NCBI GenBank assembly: GCA_003246895.1
Contig: QKCL01000060.1
Span: 1-47,671, forward strand
Direction of reading: 5' to 3'
Source of the DNA: Spirochaetota bacterium
Lineage (GTDB): Bacteria; Spirochaetota; UBA4802; UBA5550
Length of the DNA: 47,671 bases
In this document: positions 25,151 through 33,490 of the stretch, piece by piece
Position numbering within the stretch: position 1 is the first letter of the stretch
Layout of the letters: every line of letters begins with the position of its first letter
Position numbers and translations under genes: made by a program
The notes under the pieces: generated by a model
The model's input: only the letters and a program-made list of their open reading frames with translations
The model's database searches: none
Told to the model about the DNA's origin: nothing

Positions 25151-25408
25151 ATGGATAACAGCGAATTTAAAAAAATACTGATCAATGCCACGGAAGCTTT
25201 TATTGACCATAAAATGACACCAAGCGGTATTGAGGTTCTTATAAATTATTTTAACGATGAGAAGTGTGAAAATTCACTTGAAAGGTCCGTGAAGGCGATG
25301 GAACGCTATGCCCAGAAAGACCTTCCTTCATCTTCTGAAATGAGCAAAAAGGTGAAGGAGGCGCTTAATGTGCTTGCCTATGCGGCTGAAAAATGGGACA
25401 GGGCCTGA
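25151..25408 (+). CDS. Small helical hypothetical protein
   Basis: An 85-residue, largely helical, charged cytosolic protein (for example KVKEALNVLAYAAEKWDRA at the end). A strong ribosome binding site AGGAGGAG precedes the ATG by only two or three bases. It follows the four-cysteine gene by 15 bases. Its stop codon (25406-25408) directly abuts the stop codon of carA on the other strand (25409-25411), leaving no room for a separate terminator. I do not recognise the family. Confidence 0.65.
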   Translation: MDNSEFKKILINATEAFIDHKMTPSGIEVLINYFNDEKCENSLERSVKAMERYAQKDLPSSSEMSKKVKEALNVLAYAAEKWDRA

Positions 25409-26497
25409 TTAAATACTTCTCTCCACGAGTTCCCTGAACTGTCCGAAGAGATATGTTGAATCATTTGGCCCTGGAGCTGCTTCAGGGTGATACTGTACAG
25501 AGAATATGGGCAGTGTTTTATGTTTTATCCCCTCAACTGTATTGTCGTTAAGGTTGATGTGTGTTATTTCTATGTCGGAATTTCCCTCAAGTGATGCCAT
25601 GTCCACAGAGAATCCATGATTCTGTGAAGTTATTTCAACGCTTCCGCTTGAAAGATTTTTTACCGGCTGATTTCCGCCCCTGTGTCCGAATTTGAGCTTG
25701 TATGTGCTTCCTCCAAGTCCCAGGGAAAGGAGCTGGTGCCCCAGGCATATTCCGAAACATGGAATTTTTTCCGCGGCAATGTCCTGTACCAGTTTTTTTG
25801 CATACTCAACTGCATCTGGATCTCCTGGGCCGTTTGAAAGGAAAATTCCCTTTGCTCCGTCATCTATGGCCTCTTTGAGTGGAGTTTTGGCAGGGTAAAC
25901 CGTAATGTTGAATCCAGATTTGTTCAGAAGTCTGAGAATGTTTGTCTTTACCCCGAAGTCATAGACCGCAATATTTATTTTTTCACCGGACTTTTCTCCG
26001 AATGTATATTTTTTATCACATGAAACTTCTGAAGCAAGGTCAAGCCCCTCCATGTTGGGGGAGGATTTCAGTTTTTCCAGTGCTCCCTCTCTTGAGAGAA
26101 AAATTCCCGCTCTCATTGCTCCCTTGTTTCTTATGTGCCTTGTGAGTTTTCGTGTATCAATGCCTTCGATTGCCGTTATTTTTTCCTTTTTCAGATACTC
26201 ATCCAGTGATGATGTGGCCCTGAAGTTTGAATGGTGCTTGCAGTATTCCTTAACTACAAATCCCGCCACCTGAACCTTTGAAGATTCAACATCCTCTTCA
26301 TTTATTCCATAGTTTCCTATCATCGGATAGGTCATGGCAACAATCTGCCCGCGGTATGATGGGTCTGTAAGAACCTCCTGATATCCGCTCATTGAAGTGT
26401 TAAATACCGCTTCTCCGATTGTTTCACCCACATGGCCGAATATTGTACCTTCAAATTCCGTTCCGTCTTCAAGTATATAGTATGCTTTTTTATTCAT
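25409..26497 (-). CDS. carA: Carbamoyl-phosphate synthase small (glutaminase) subunit
   Basis: A 362-residue glutamine amidotransferase subunit that supplies ammonia to CarB for carbamoyl phosphate, the precursor of arginine and pyrimidines. It has the typical N-terminal domain (FEGTIFG, VFNTSMSGYQEVLTDPSY) and a class I glutaminase domain with catalytic Cys251 (FGICLGHQLL), His337 and Glu339 (QYHPEA). Length is normal. carB is not in the window, which is not rare. A small helical gene converges with no gap at the 3' end. Ribosome binding site TGGAG precedes the ATG by eight bases. Confidence 0.97.
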   Translation of the reverse strand: MNKKAYYILEDGTEFEGTIFGHVGETIGEAVFNTSMSGYQEVLTDPSYRGQIVAMTYPMIGNYGINEEDVESSKVQVAGFVVKEYCKHHSNFRATSSLDEYLKKEKITAIEGIDTRKLTRHIRNKGAMRAGIFLSREGALEKLKSSPNMEGLDLASEVSCDKKYTFGEKSGEKINIAVYDFGVKTNILRLLNKSGFNITVYPAKTPLKEAIDDGAKGIFLSNGPGDPDAVEYAKKLVQDIAAEKIPCFGICLGHQLLSLGLGGSTYKLKFGHRGGNQPVKNLSSGSVEITSQNHGFSVDMASLEGNSDIEITHINLNDNTVEGIKHKTLPIFSVQYHPEAAPGPNDSTYLFGQFRELVERSI

Positions 26498-26630
26498 TTT
26501 ATTCTCCAGGTTTTGTTATGGAAGTCCCTTGCCCAAAGTTTCTATCAGATTTTGACAAATTGTAAAATTTTTGCGTGATACCCTTTATTGTCAATACCAA
26601 AAAAAAAATCTTTAAATTAATACCATAAGA

Positions 26631-26657
26631 AAAGGTAACCGTTTAAAGGTTACCTTT
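26631..26657 (-). terminator. Terminator downstream of hisD
   Basis: A 10-base perfect stem (AAAGGTAACC 26631-26640 with GGTTACCTTT 26648-26657), loop 7 bases, starts 6 bases after the hisD stop on the minus strand and is followed by TCTTAT. It separates hisD from carA. Confidence 0.75.
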
Positions 26658-26662
26658 CAATA

Positions 26663-27964
26663 TCATTTTCTGAATCTGATTGCCAGAGAGTCTCCGTGCT
26701 TGTCATCAAATCCTTCATATTCCGACATGAGCTTCACATGTGCCGTTGCCTTTTTCAAAGAATTTTCATCCAGAAGCTGGAATGTTGTTCTTCTCATGAA
26801 ACTCTCCACCGATGTACCTGAGGAAAATCTTGCAGCTCCGCCGGTGGGAAGCACGTGATTTGTTCCGGAATAGTAATCTCCCACTGCAACGGGGGCGTAT
26901 CTTCCGAGAAACAGTGAGCCTACGTTTTTGATGCGTCCGACATATTCAAGGGGATTATCCACCATGAACTCCATGTGTTCGGGGCCGTATTTATTGTTGA
27001 AGTCGATTGCTTCATCGAGTGAATCCGCAATGAGAATGAGGCCTCCGTTTTTTATGGAGGTCTTCTTTATTTCATGTCTCCCTCTTCCTGACTCTATATC
27101 CCTGTTTATCTCTTCCTTTACTTCCTGTGCAAGTTTTTCGGATGTTGTCACAAGGACTGCAATTGCCCTCTCCTCGTGTTCCGCCTGTGAAAGCAGGTCC
27201 CATGCAACCCACGAGGGATTGCTTTTTTCATCTGATATAATGAGAACTTCACTTGGTCCGGCCATGGAATCTATCTGGATTACACCCATGCTGAAAAGGT
27301 ATGTCTTGGCAGCGGTAACAAAGATATTGCCGGGACCCACAATTATATCACACTTTTGGAGTTTTTCAGAACCGAAAGCGGCCATGGCAATTCCCTGGGC
27401 TCCGCCTGATTTTATGATATTTTTTACACCAAGTTCCTTACAGATGGCGCAGATTATATCCGGAATCTTCCCTTCCTTGTTTGGAGGGGTTATTACGGTA
27501 ATATTCTTTGTCCCTGCTATCTGGGCCGGTATTACGCCCATAAGTACCGACGATGGGTATGATGCCTTCCCTCCGGGGACGTATATTCCTGCACTTTCAA
27601 TGGCCTGATATGTTATGCCCAGAGTGATTCCGTCTTCCCTTGTGTATATTGAGTTCTCCCTGAGCTGGCGTCTGTGGAATTCCTCAATGTTTTTCCGCGC
27701 AGTCATGAATGAATCAAGCACGTCTTTGGGGGTGTTTCTGTGCCCTTCATCTATTTCAGCTTCAGAAGCGTAAACAGAGTCGAGTTTGACTCCGTCGAAT
27801 TTTTCAGTGTATTTCAGGACAGCATGTTCCCTGTGTTCTTTAACGTCGTTTACTATGGGAACTACTGTTTCGATCATTATTGAACTGAAGTCTTCTCCGA
27901 ACCTGTTGAAGAGACTGTCAAGCTCCTCCTGTGAAAGGTCCTTGATTTTTTTAACGGGAATCAT
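26663..27964 (-). CDS. hisD: Histidinol dehydrogenase
   Basis: A 433-residue enzyme that oxidises L-histidinol to histidine in two NAD-dependent steps, the last of histidine synthesis. Family motifs present: YVPGGKASYPSSVLM, VGPGNIFVTAAK, SQAEHEERAIAV (zinc ligands), the catalytic GPEHMEFM and GTNHVLPTGGAARFSSG. The C-terminal zinc histidine is in KHGDSLAIR. Length matches HisD. No other his genes are adjacent, so the pathway is dispersed in this genome. Ribosome binding site AAGGAG precedes the ATG; the gene has its own terminator. Confidence 0.97.
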   Translation of the reverse strand: MIPVKKIKDLSQEELDSLFNRFGEDFSSIMIETVVPIVNDVKEHREHAVLKYTEKFDGVKLDSVYASEAEIDEGHRNTPKDVLDSFMTARKNIEEFHRRQLRENSIYTREDGITLGITYQAIESAGIYVPGGKASYPSSVLMGVIPAQIAGTKNITVITPPNKEGKIPDIICAICKELGVKNIIKSGGAQGIAMAAFGSEKLQKCDIIVGPGNIFVTAAKTYLFSMGVIQIDSMAGPSEVLIISDEKSNPSWVAWDLLSQAEHEERAIAVLVTTSEKLAQEVKEEINRDIESGRGRHEIKKTSIKNGGLILIADSLDEAIDFNNKYGPEHMEFMVDNPLEYVGRIKNVGSLFLGRYAPVAVGDYYSGTNHVLPTGGAARFSSGTSVESFMRRTTFQLLDENSLKKATAHVKLMSEYEGFDDKHGDSLAIRFRK

Positions 27965-28026
27965 GCAATGCTCCTTCTTCTCTTAAAATTAGGTATAACT
28001 TATTACAGGAGAGAAAATTGTCAAGT

Positions 28027-29298
28027 TTAGATTGAAGGAGAGTTTAGTGAATTTTCGGATATATCAATACAGATAATTTTTTTCTCTCCGTAGATGTCAT
28101 AATAGGGCTTTGAAATGGTTATACTCATGTTTCCCGTGGCCAGTGAAATATATGGATCAGACACGAACCAGTCTGTTTCGTTTATGAGGCTGAAATAGTA
28201 CTCCTTGTTGGACTGGTCGGTGTACATGGGGTCGGGGTGGAAAAGGCGGCTCTTGCAGGATTTTACCTTTGTCTGGTCAAAAATTGTCTGGCTGATCTGG
28301 ATTCCGCTGTTGTCGAGAATATATATGCATTCAATATCATCGTACCTGTTCAGGAGACCGGGCAGAAGGTCATTGAAATTATAGCTTTCACATGATTTGA
28401 TGGTTTCTGTAATTTCGCTGAGAATTTTGTTGAGAGTTTTCAGTTTTTCCTTTTTTGAAACAAGTTTGGATGATCTGGCCTGGTTCAGGGATGAAAATGT
28501 GTCTTCAAGTTTCATGTTCAGGAATTCTCTGGTTAGATTGTCAGATGTCCTGGGCCTTGAAAAATAGTATCCCTGGAATATGTCAAAATTCAGGTCCATG
28601 CATTTAACGGCTTCATCCTCTGTTTCAACACCTTCAGCAATGATGAGTGCTCCTGTTTTGTGTGAAAGATTCACAAGTGATCTGGCGGTTTCCTGTTTGA
28701 AAAAGTCCAGTTCTATATTTCTGATAATTGACATGTCAGTTTTTATTAGGTCAGGTTTTACAAGCATCATTCTTTCCCAGTTCGAGTAACCTGCTCCGAA
28801 ATCGTCAATTGCAATGAGAAAACCCATTTCCCTGTATGTATTTATAAATTTCAGCAGCTTATGGGTATTTTCCACTTTTGACTCAAGTATTTCAATAATT
28901 ATGTTTTCAGGGCATATACCGCATCTGCTCACTTCATTGAAAAGATGGTTTGAGCCTGAACCCAGTTCTATCGCTGAATTATCTACATTGAGTGAAAGGA
29001 ACAGGTTTTTGTTGTTTCTGTGTATTTCACAGAATCCTTCCAGTGCCTTTTTGCGCAGGAGCCTGTCGAGTTCAAGCATGAGTCCGAATTTCTCCGCCTC
29101 CGCTATGAGCCTGTGGGGGCCTATCTCCCTGCCGGATTCCTTGTTTATTCCCCGGCTCAGGGCCTCAATGCCGATTATCTGCTTCTTCTTCATGGACACC
29201 TGGGGCTGATAGCAGGTTGTAATCAGTTCATTTTCGATTATTTCATCAATGGAGAATTTTTCTTCGTCAATAATATCTTTTGTTTTTATCATATTCAC
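28027..29298 (-). CDS. Cyclic-di-GMP phosphodiesterase (EAL domain) with C-terminal sensor domain
   Basis: A protein of about 423 residues that most likely degrades c-di-GMP. The EAL domain (about 25-265) keeps the key motifs: EAL itself (IGIEALSRG), LSLNVDNS, IIIEILESKVE, AIDDFGAGYSN, IKTD, AEGVET and QGYYFSRP. The C-terminal 130 residues (IECIYILDNSGIQIS, then WFVSDPYISLATGNMSITIS) look like a PDC/Cache-type or YkuI_C-like sensor, but after the EAL domain and without membrane helices, as in Bacillus YkuI. The start is uncertain: GTG 29298 has AAGGG seven bases upstream, TTG 29304 and ATG 29292 are alternatives. It is divergent from nadE. Confidence 0.9.
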   Translation of the reverse strand: MNMIKTKDIIDEEKFSIDEIIENELITTCYQPQVSMKKKQIIGIEALSRGINKESGREIGPHRLIAEAEKFGLMLELDRLLRKKALEGFCEIHRNNKNLFLSLNVDNSAIELGSGSNHLFNEVSRCGICPENIIIEILESKVENTHKLLKFINTYREMGFLIAIDDFGAGYSNWERMMLVKPDLIKTDMSIIRNIELDFFKQETARSLVNLSHKTGALIIAEGVETEDEAVKCMDLNFDIFQGYYFSRPRTSDNLTREFLNMKLEDTFSSLNQARSSKLVSKKEKLKTLNKILSEITETIKSCESYNFNDLLPGLLNRYDDIECIYILDNSGIQISQTIFDQTKVKSCKSRLFHPDPMYTDQSNKEYYFSLINETDWFVSDPYISLATGNMSITISKPYYDIYGEKKIICIDISENSLNSPSI

Positions 29299-29501
29299 TT
29301 TCAAACCCTTCGTTTCTTTACCATAAGAAACAGCTAATGGACGATAGTAATCAGGAGGGTGTAAATATTCCTAATTAATTATTATTAAAATGAACAAATC
29401 CGTACTAAATTAACATATATGAAAAAAAAACAGGTATGGAATGATACATTTATGTTGACTGCGGAAATTTCTACGGCGAAAATAGAGTAAGCAGGAGTTG
29501 A

Positions 29502-29537
29502 ATGCAGAACTATGAAAATTGCAATTGCCCAGATTAA
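29502..29537 (+). other. Micro-ORF overlapping the nadE start
   Basis: An 11-codon frame (MQNYENCNCPD, ATG 29502, stop TAA 29535-29537) lies four bases after AGGAG (29493-29497). It overlaps the nadE ATG (29512) in another frame. The same AGGAG is 14 bases from the nadE ATG, unusually far. It may be a translational coupling device, or the ribosome binding site may simply be poorly placed; no protein evidence exists. Confidence 0.3.
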
Positions 29538-31167
29538 CCCGGTTGTGGGGGATATTCCCGGAAACAGGGAAATAATACTGAAGTATATTAAAGATGCTTC
29601 CTCCTCCGGGGCAGATATTGTTGTGTTCCCGGAAATGTCCACAATCGGTTATCCTCCAATGGATCTTCTTGAGAACTCAAAACTTTTACGTGACAATCTG
29701 GATTCTCTGGAGTCTGTTGTGGAGGAGAGCAGAAAGCATGAAATGGCCATCTGTCTCGGCTATGTGGACAGGGATCCTGAAAATCCCCCAATGCTTTTTA
29801 ATTCCGCTGCGTTTATATATGGAGGAGAGATCCTTCTCAAACAGCACAAGACACTTCTGCCAGGCTATGATGTTTTTGATGAGTACAGGTATTTTTCTCC
29901 TGCAAGAGAGCATGAGGTTCTTGAATTCAGGGGTAAGACCCTTGGCCTCACTATCTGTGAGGATATATGGAACGCTCTCCATGAGGATTCCAGCCCTTTC
30001 ATGGAACAGCGGCGCTACTCCCTCGACCCCATTGAAATTCTGTCGGAGAAGGGGGCGGAACTTGTAATTAATCTTTCAGCATCTCCCTTTGTTAAGGGAA
30101 AGATTGAGGCAAGGACATGGATGCTCCAGGAGACAGCCAGAAAGCATTCTGTGGCCATAGTTTACGCAAATCAGGTCGGAGGGAACGACAGTCTCGTATT
30201 TGACGGAACCGGCATGGCAATTGATAAAAAGGGCAATGTCCTGGATGCAGCTCCTTCATTTACTGAAGATCTCAGAATCATTGACATGGAAGGGGAGGTG
30301 AAGGGGTTCAGGGAGGAGGATGAACTTGAGTATATACATCTGGCCCTGAAAACCGGTCTCAGGGACTATTGTTTCAAGTCCGGATTCAGGAGCGCGGTTC
30401 TCGGCCTCAGCGGAGGCATCGATTCGGCACTCACAGCTGCCCTGGCATGTGAAGCACTGGGATCTGAAAATGTGCTTGGAATAACAATGCCCTCTCCCTA
30501 TTCATCATCTGGCAGTATTGACGACTCCGTGGTTCTTGCTGAAAATCTGGGCATGAAAATTGAAAAAATAAATATCTCAGGTCTTTTTGATCTGTTTAAA
30601 AAGGAACTCCATCCGCTTTTTTCCGGAATGGAGGAGGATGTTACAGAGGAGAATATTCAGGCCAGAATAAGAGGGACTCTCCTCATGGCCGTGAGCAACA
30701 AGACAGGAGCGCTGCTTCTAACAACTGGAAATAAATCCGAGTCAGCAACCGGTTACTGCACCCTCTATGGAGACATGAACGGAGGACTTGCCGTTATTTC
30801 AGATCTGCCCAAGACGCTTGTCTACAGGCTTTCCGTCCACATAAACCGTAAACACGGAAGTGATATAATACCGGTTGAGATAATAGAAAAGGCACCGTCG
30901 GCTGAACTGCGGCCAGACCAGAAAGACCAGGACAGCCTGCCTCCGTATGATATACTTGATGGGATCCTTGAACTCTACATTGAACAGAGACAGTCTGTTG
31001 ATGAAATTGTGAAACAGGGCTATGACCGTGAAACTGTAAAAAGAATACTGAGGCTGGTAAATCTCAATGAATACAAAAGGTTTCAGGCCGCACCTGGAAT
31101 AAAGGTTACATCAAAGGCCTTTGGAACGGGCAGAAGGATTCCTCTTGTGAAGAGGTTTGAGCCTTGA
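29512..31167 (+). CDS. nadE: Glutamine-dependent NAD+ synthetase
   Basis: A 551-residue two-domain enzyme that amidates deamido-NAD using ammonia from glutamine. The N-terminal nitrilase-like glutaminase (about 1-265) has the catalytic triad E41 (FPEMST), K113 (HKTLLPGYD) and C149 (LTICEDIW). The C-terminal synthetase (about 285-545) has the ATP pyrophosphatase loop SGGIDS (300-305) and TTGNKSE. Both domains are complete. The start at 29512 matches the family (MKIAIAQINPVVGDI); its ribosome binding site is distant. The 3' end is followed by a hairpin-forming gap and a convergent small gene. Confidence 0.97.
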   Translation: MKIAIAQINPVVGDIPGNREIILKYIKDASSSGADIVVFPEMSTIGYPPMDLLENSKLLRDNLDSLESVVEESRKHEMAICLGYVDRDPENPPMLFNSAAFIYGGEILLKQHKTLLPGYDVFDEYRYFSPAREHEVLEFRGKTLGLTICEDIWNALHEDSSPFMEQRRYSLDPIEILSEKGAELVINLSASPFVKGKIEARTWMLQETARKHSVAIVYANQVGGNDSLVFDGTGMAIDKKGNVLDAAPSFTEDLRIIDMEGEVKGFREEDELEYIHLALKTGLRDYCFKSGFRSAVLGLSGGIDSALTAALACEALGSENVLGITMPSPYSSSGSIDDSVVLAENLGMKIEKINISGLFDLFKKELHPLFSGMEEDVTEENIQARIRGTLLMAVSNKTGALLLTTGNKSESATGYCTLYGDMNGGLAVISDLPKTLVYRLSVHINRKHGSDIIPVEIIEKAPSAELRPDQKDQDSLPPYDILDGILELYIEQRQSVDEIVKQGYDRETVKRILRLVNLNEYKRFQAAPGIKVTSKAFGTGRRIPLVKRFEP

Positions 31168-31246
31168 TCAGTATGCCGGTCATTTCAGTAATTATAGAAT
31201 TTTTAAACCGGAACAGGGTAATGTTAAAACCGGGATTCTATGGAGG

Positions 31247-31278
31247 CGGAGAGCCTCAGTAAAGCTGAAGACTCTCCG
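31247..31278. other. Hairpin in the gap after nadE
   Basis: A 7-base outer stem (CGGAGAG 31247-31253 with CTCTCCG 31272-31278) encloses a second 4-base stem (TCAG 31256-31259 with CTGA 31265-31268). It lies between convergent nadE and the FlgM-like gene. There is no T run on either side, so it may be a weak or factor-dependent terminator, or a processing site. Confidence 0.4.
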
Positions 31279-31290
31279 GTTGGTGCGGGG

Positions 31291-31665
31291 TTATATTACA
31301 GGTTTTTTGAAAATTGAGGAAAGGTCATCATTTGATAAATGATCGTAGAAGCCGCTTTCAATTTTTTCCTTTGCCTCAAGAATGCGGTCGAGTCTGTATA
31401 CCTTTCTCAGGTCAGCCTCTTTGAAACGGATTTCACCCTCAAGCATTCTTCTGTACTCTGCGGCTTCTTTTTTCAGACGTTCCTTTCCCATGTCTATGGT
31501 TTTGTTCTCTTCAAACCTGGCACGGGCTTCCTTTGATATTTCAAGACTGTCATGCCTTGAACTGTTCCTGAGAAGATAAAGCGGTTTTTTTTCATGACCA
31601 TAGGTCTGTTCATTACCGTTTTTCTTCTGCAGAGCGTTTGTTCTTGCAGGAAATGTAATTATCAT
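31291..31665 (-). CDS. FlgM-like small protein (possible anti-sigma-28 factor)
   Basis: A 124-residue charged protein without signal or membrane segments. DSLEISKEAR in the middle and RLDRILEAKEKIESGFYD with LSSIF near the end resemble the DxVxISxEAR and RVxxIKxxIxxGxY...A..L pattern of FlgM, the flagellar anti-sigma factor that binds sigma-28. FlgM is usually about 90-100 residues, so this version has an extra N-terminal part. It is not adjacent to flagellar genes. Ribosome binding site AGGAGG lies upstream of the ATG. The call is suggestive only; another small signalling protein is possible. Confidence 0.4.
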   Translation of the reverse strand: MIITFPARTNALQKKNGNEQTYGHEKKPLYLLRNSSRHDSLEISKEARARFEENKTIDMGKERLKKEAAEYRRMLEGEIRFKEADLRKVYRLDRILEAKEKIESGFYDHLSNDDLSSIFKKPVI

Positions 31666-31739
31666 ACTGATACCTCCTTTCCTGTTTATGTCTCATTACC
31701 TGTTTTTATTATCGGATGTTCACAATTTTTGATAAGTAA

Positions 31740-31755
31740 AATATTTTAAAATATT
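31740..31755. promoter_or_regulatory. AT-only 16-base palindrome before the ABC ATPase gene
   Basis: AATATTTTAAAATATT is a perfect palindrome 33 bases before the ATG. It overlaps a weak promoter guess (TTCACA, then 17 bases, then TATTTT, from about 31720). It could be an operator or just an AT-rich promoter region. Confidence 0.3.
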
Positions 31756-31787
31756 CTAAAATAGAAAGATTTTACGGGAGGAGAGAA

Positions 31788-32558
31788 ATGATAAAACTAA
31801 GAGGCATAGAACTCAGCATACAGGGGAACCCTGAAAAGATTCTGAAGGGAATTGACTGGGAAATCGGAGACGGAGAGAAGTGGGTTCTATTCGGCAGAAA
31901 CGGTTCCGGTAAAACCAAACTTCTGGAAATTGTTACGGGATATCTTTATCCTTCTGCGGGGACTGTCGAGAGGTTCGGCATGGGCCAGGCGGGTCATGAC
32001 ATCAGGCAGATAAGGAAATCCATAGGTTATATCAGTAATTCGCTTAAGGAGAAGTTCGGAAGCAGCGAAACAGTGCTTAACACCGTTTTAAGCGGCATAC
32101 ACGCCACAATAGGCATTTATAACGATTTTACCGGAGAACAGAGAAAAAGGGCAATGAGCTTTATATCAAAGGCGGGTCTTTCCGGAAGGTGCAATGACAA
32201 AATCTCAAGGCTTTCTTTCGGGGAGAAACAGAAAGTTCTCCTTGCAAGGGCCATGATGAATGAACCGAAACTTCTGATTCTTGATGAGCCCACTGTGGGG
32301 CTTGATATTCTTTCAAGGGAGGAGCTTCTTGAGTCACTTGAAAGCATCATGGAGGGGGAGAAAATTTCACTCATATATGTGACCCATCATATTGATGAAA
32401 TAATGCCTTCATTTGAAAATATTTTTATAATAAAGGGGGGTGAATGCTTCTTCAGCGGTCAGGTCAGGGACGCGGTTGAGCGTGAGGTTTTCTCCGGCCT
32501 CTTCGGGAGAAAAATAGAGATATTTGAAAAGTCAGGACGTTACTATTCATATATATGA
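31788..32558 (+). CDS. YlmA/ModF-like ABC ATPase without permease
   Basis: A 256-residue ABC-type ATPase: Walker A GRNGSGKT (36-43), signature LSFGEKQ (142-148), Walker B LLILDEP (162-168) and H-loop H200. The Q-loop position reads IGYISNSL, and VLSGIHATIGIY matches the YlmA/ModF (PhrA) group, whose Q-loop is IGYVSSSL and whose signature is also atypical. Those proteins often lack a cognate permease, and here none is nearby. GGGAGGAG gives a strong ribosome binding site. Its stop lies three bases from the convergent CAP gene. A role in a soluble or membrane complex is unknown. Confidence 0.85.
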   Translation: MIKLRGIELSIQGNPEKILKGIDWEIGDGEKWVLFGRNGSGKTKLLEIVTGYLYPSAGTVERFGMGQAGHDIRQIRKSIGYISNSLKEKFGSSETVLNTVLSGIHATIGIYNDFTGEQRKRAMSFISKAGLSGRCNDKISRLSFGEKQKVLLARAMMNEPKLLILDEPTVGLDILSREELLESLESIMEGEKISLIYVTHHIDEIMPSFENIFIIKGGECFFSGQVRDAVEREVFSGLFGRKIEIFEKSGRYYSYI

Positions 32559-32561
32559 TTT

Positions 32562-33227
32562 TCAGTCAGCCAGGGGCGCAAAAACCTGGGTGCCGTAGTA
32601 CTTTTCATTCTTGTCCCATGAAACAGCAGTGCCCATGGCCTTCAGGCGGCTGTTCAGGATATTCATTCTGTGAGGAGGGGAGTCCATCCAGCGCTGTACC
32701 ATCTCCCTTGCAAGTCCCTCTTCATTAAGCCATTTTACCTCTCCCTTCCAGATACGGTATGTCCCTTTGCTGTCTGTTACAACATGAAATGGGACTGCGT
32801 TCATGGTCAGGGCAAAAGATTCAATTACATTTTCAGAGCAGCAGTTGTAATATCTTCCCGGCCCTTTAGGGGTCTCCCTGTATCTGTTAAGACAGTCCGG
32901 TTTCTTTTCTCCGCAGACAGCGCTGACCCGGTCTCTGGGATTGGGGTAGGTTGTTCCGTGGTGGGTCATATATCCGATTTTTGACATGTAATCACTCTGA
33001 ATCATGGCAGCTTTTTCAAGTGTTTTGTCTATGATAAATGGGGGGAGATTGTTCTTTCTCCTTTCATCATTCGTGAATCTGTATATGAACTCATTTACTT
33101 TATTCAGGTCAAGAACCGGCTGCTTCCCCAGGTCCCTTTCTGAGGTGTCCCCTAGAACTGTTCCGCACATTGTCAGGATCATAATGATAAGTGATGCTGT
33201 GTGTCTGATTTTGGTAACAGGTTTCAT
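32562..33227 (-). CDS. Secreted CAP-domain (SCP/PR1-like) protein
   Basis: An approximately 221-residue exported protein. The N-terminal signal (TASLIIMILTMCGTVLG) precedes a CAP domain with the usual landmarks: TNDERRKNNLPPF, AAMIQSDYM, MTHHG, the SENV motif and a PPHRMNIL segment. Several cysteines in the middle (VCGEKKPDC, YYNCCSENV) may form disulphides. I use ATG 33227; the GTG at 33242 would overlap the upstream winged-helix gene by ten bases. CAP proteins act outside the cytoplasm with varied roles, so the activity is not predictable. It probably shares a transcript with the preceding winged-helix gene. Confidence 0.9.
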   Translation of the reverse strand: MKPVTKIRHTASLIIMILTMCGTVLGDTSERDLGKQPVLDLNKVNEFIYRFTNDERRKNNLPPFIIDKTLEKAAMIQSDYMSKIGYMTHHGTTYPNPRDRVSAVCGEKKPDCLNRYRETPKGPGRYYNCCSENVIESFALTMNAVPFHVVTDSKGTYRIWKGEVKWLNEEGLAREMVQRWMDSPPHRMNILNSRLKAMGTAVSWDKNEKYYGTQVFAPLAD

Positions 33228-33232
33228 GCTGA

Positions 33233-33448
33233 TTATACCCACTTTGTTCTGCAGAAGTGAATGCCGCTGCTGGAGATCTGATATCCTTCAGGATGTTCGG
33301 TAATCATCTGGGCTTCCTTAAGGTCTTCGAGTATGTTTCTTAGTTCAAAACCGGATCTGCCGGTTTTGATTTCAAGTTCATAGAGAGTTACAAAGCTTTC
33401 TGTTCCGGCACTGTTGTAGACTTCTTCAAGTATATCGAGATTTATCAT
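33233..33448 (-). CDS. Small winged-helix protein
   Basis: A 71-residue protein whose helix-helix-helix-wing pattern (LDILEEVYNS, VTLYELEIKTGRSGFELRNI, LKEAQMITEHPEGYQIS) indicates a winged-helix DNA-binding fold. It is in the same direction as and just before the CAP gene, with five bases between its stop and the CAP ATG 33227. A ribosome binding site AAAGG lies very close to the ATG. It may regulate its neighbour or itself; no specific family is recognised. Confidence 0.6.
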   Translation of the reverse strand: MINLDILEEVYNSAGTESFVTLYELEIKTGRSGFELRNILEDLKEAQMITEHPEGYQISSSGIHFCRTKWV

Positions 33449-33490
33449 ACCTTTAAAATAGTAACTGCTTCCGGCTATGCAAGAAAAAAA

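Noticed and set aside
26928-27608. 226-codon plus-strand ORF antisense to hisD
   Set aside because: hisD motifs are intact on the minus strand; composition is shadow-like.
31157-31342. Short ORF starting at the end of nadE (TTG)
   Set aside because: It reads through a hairpin region and antisense to the FlgM-like gene, with no ribosome binding site or recognisable protein.
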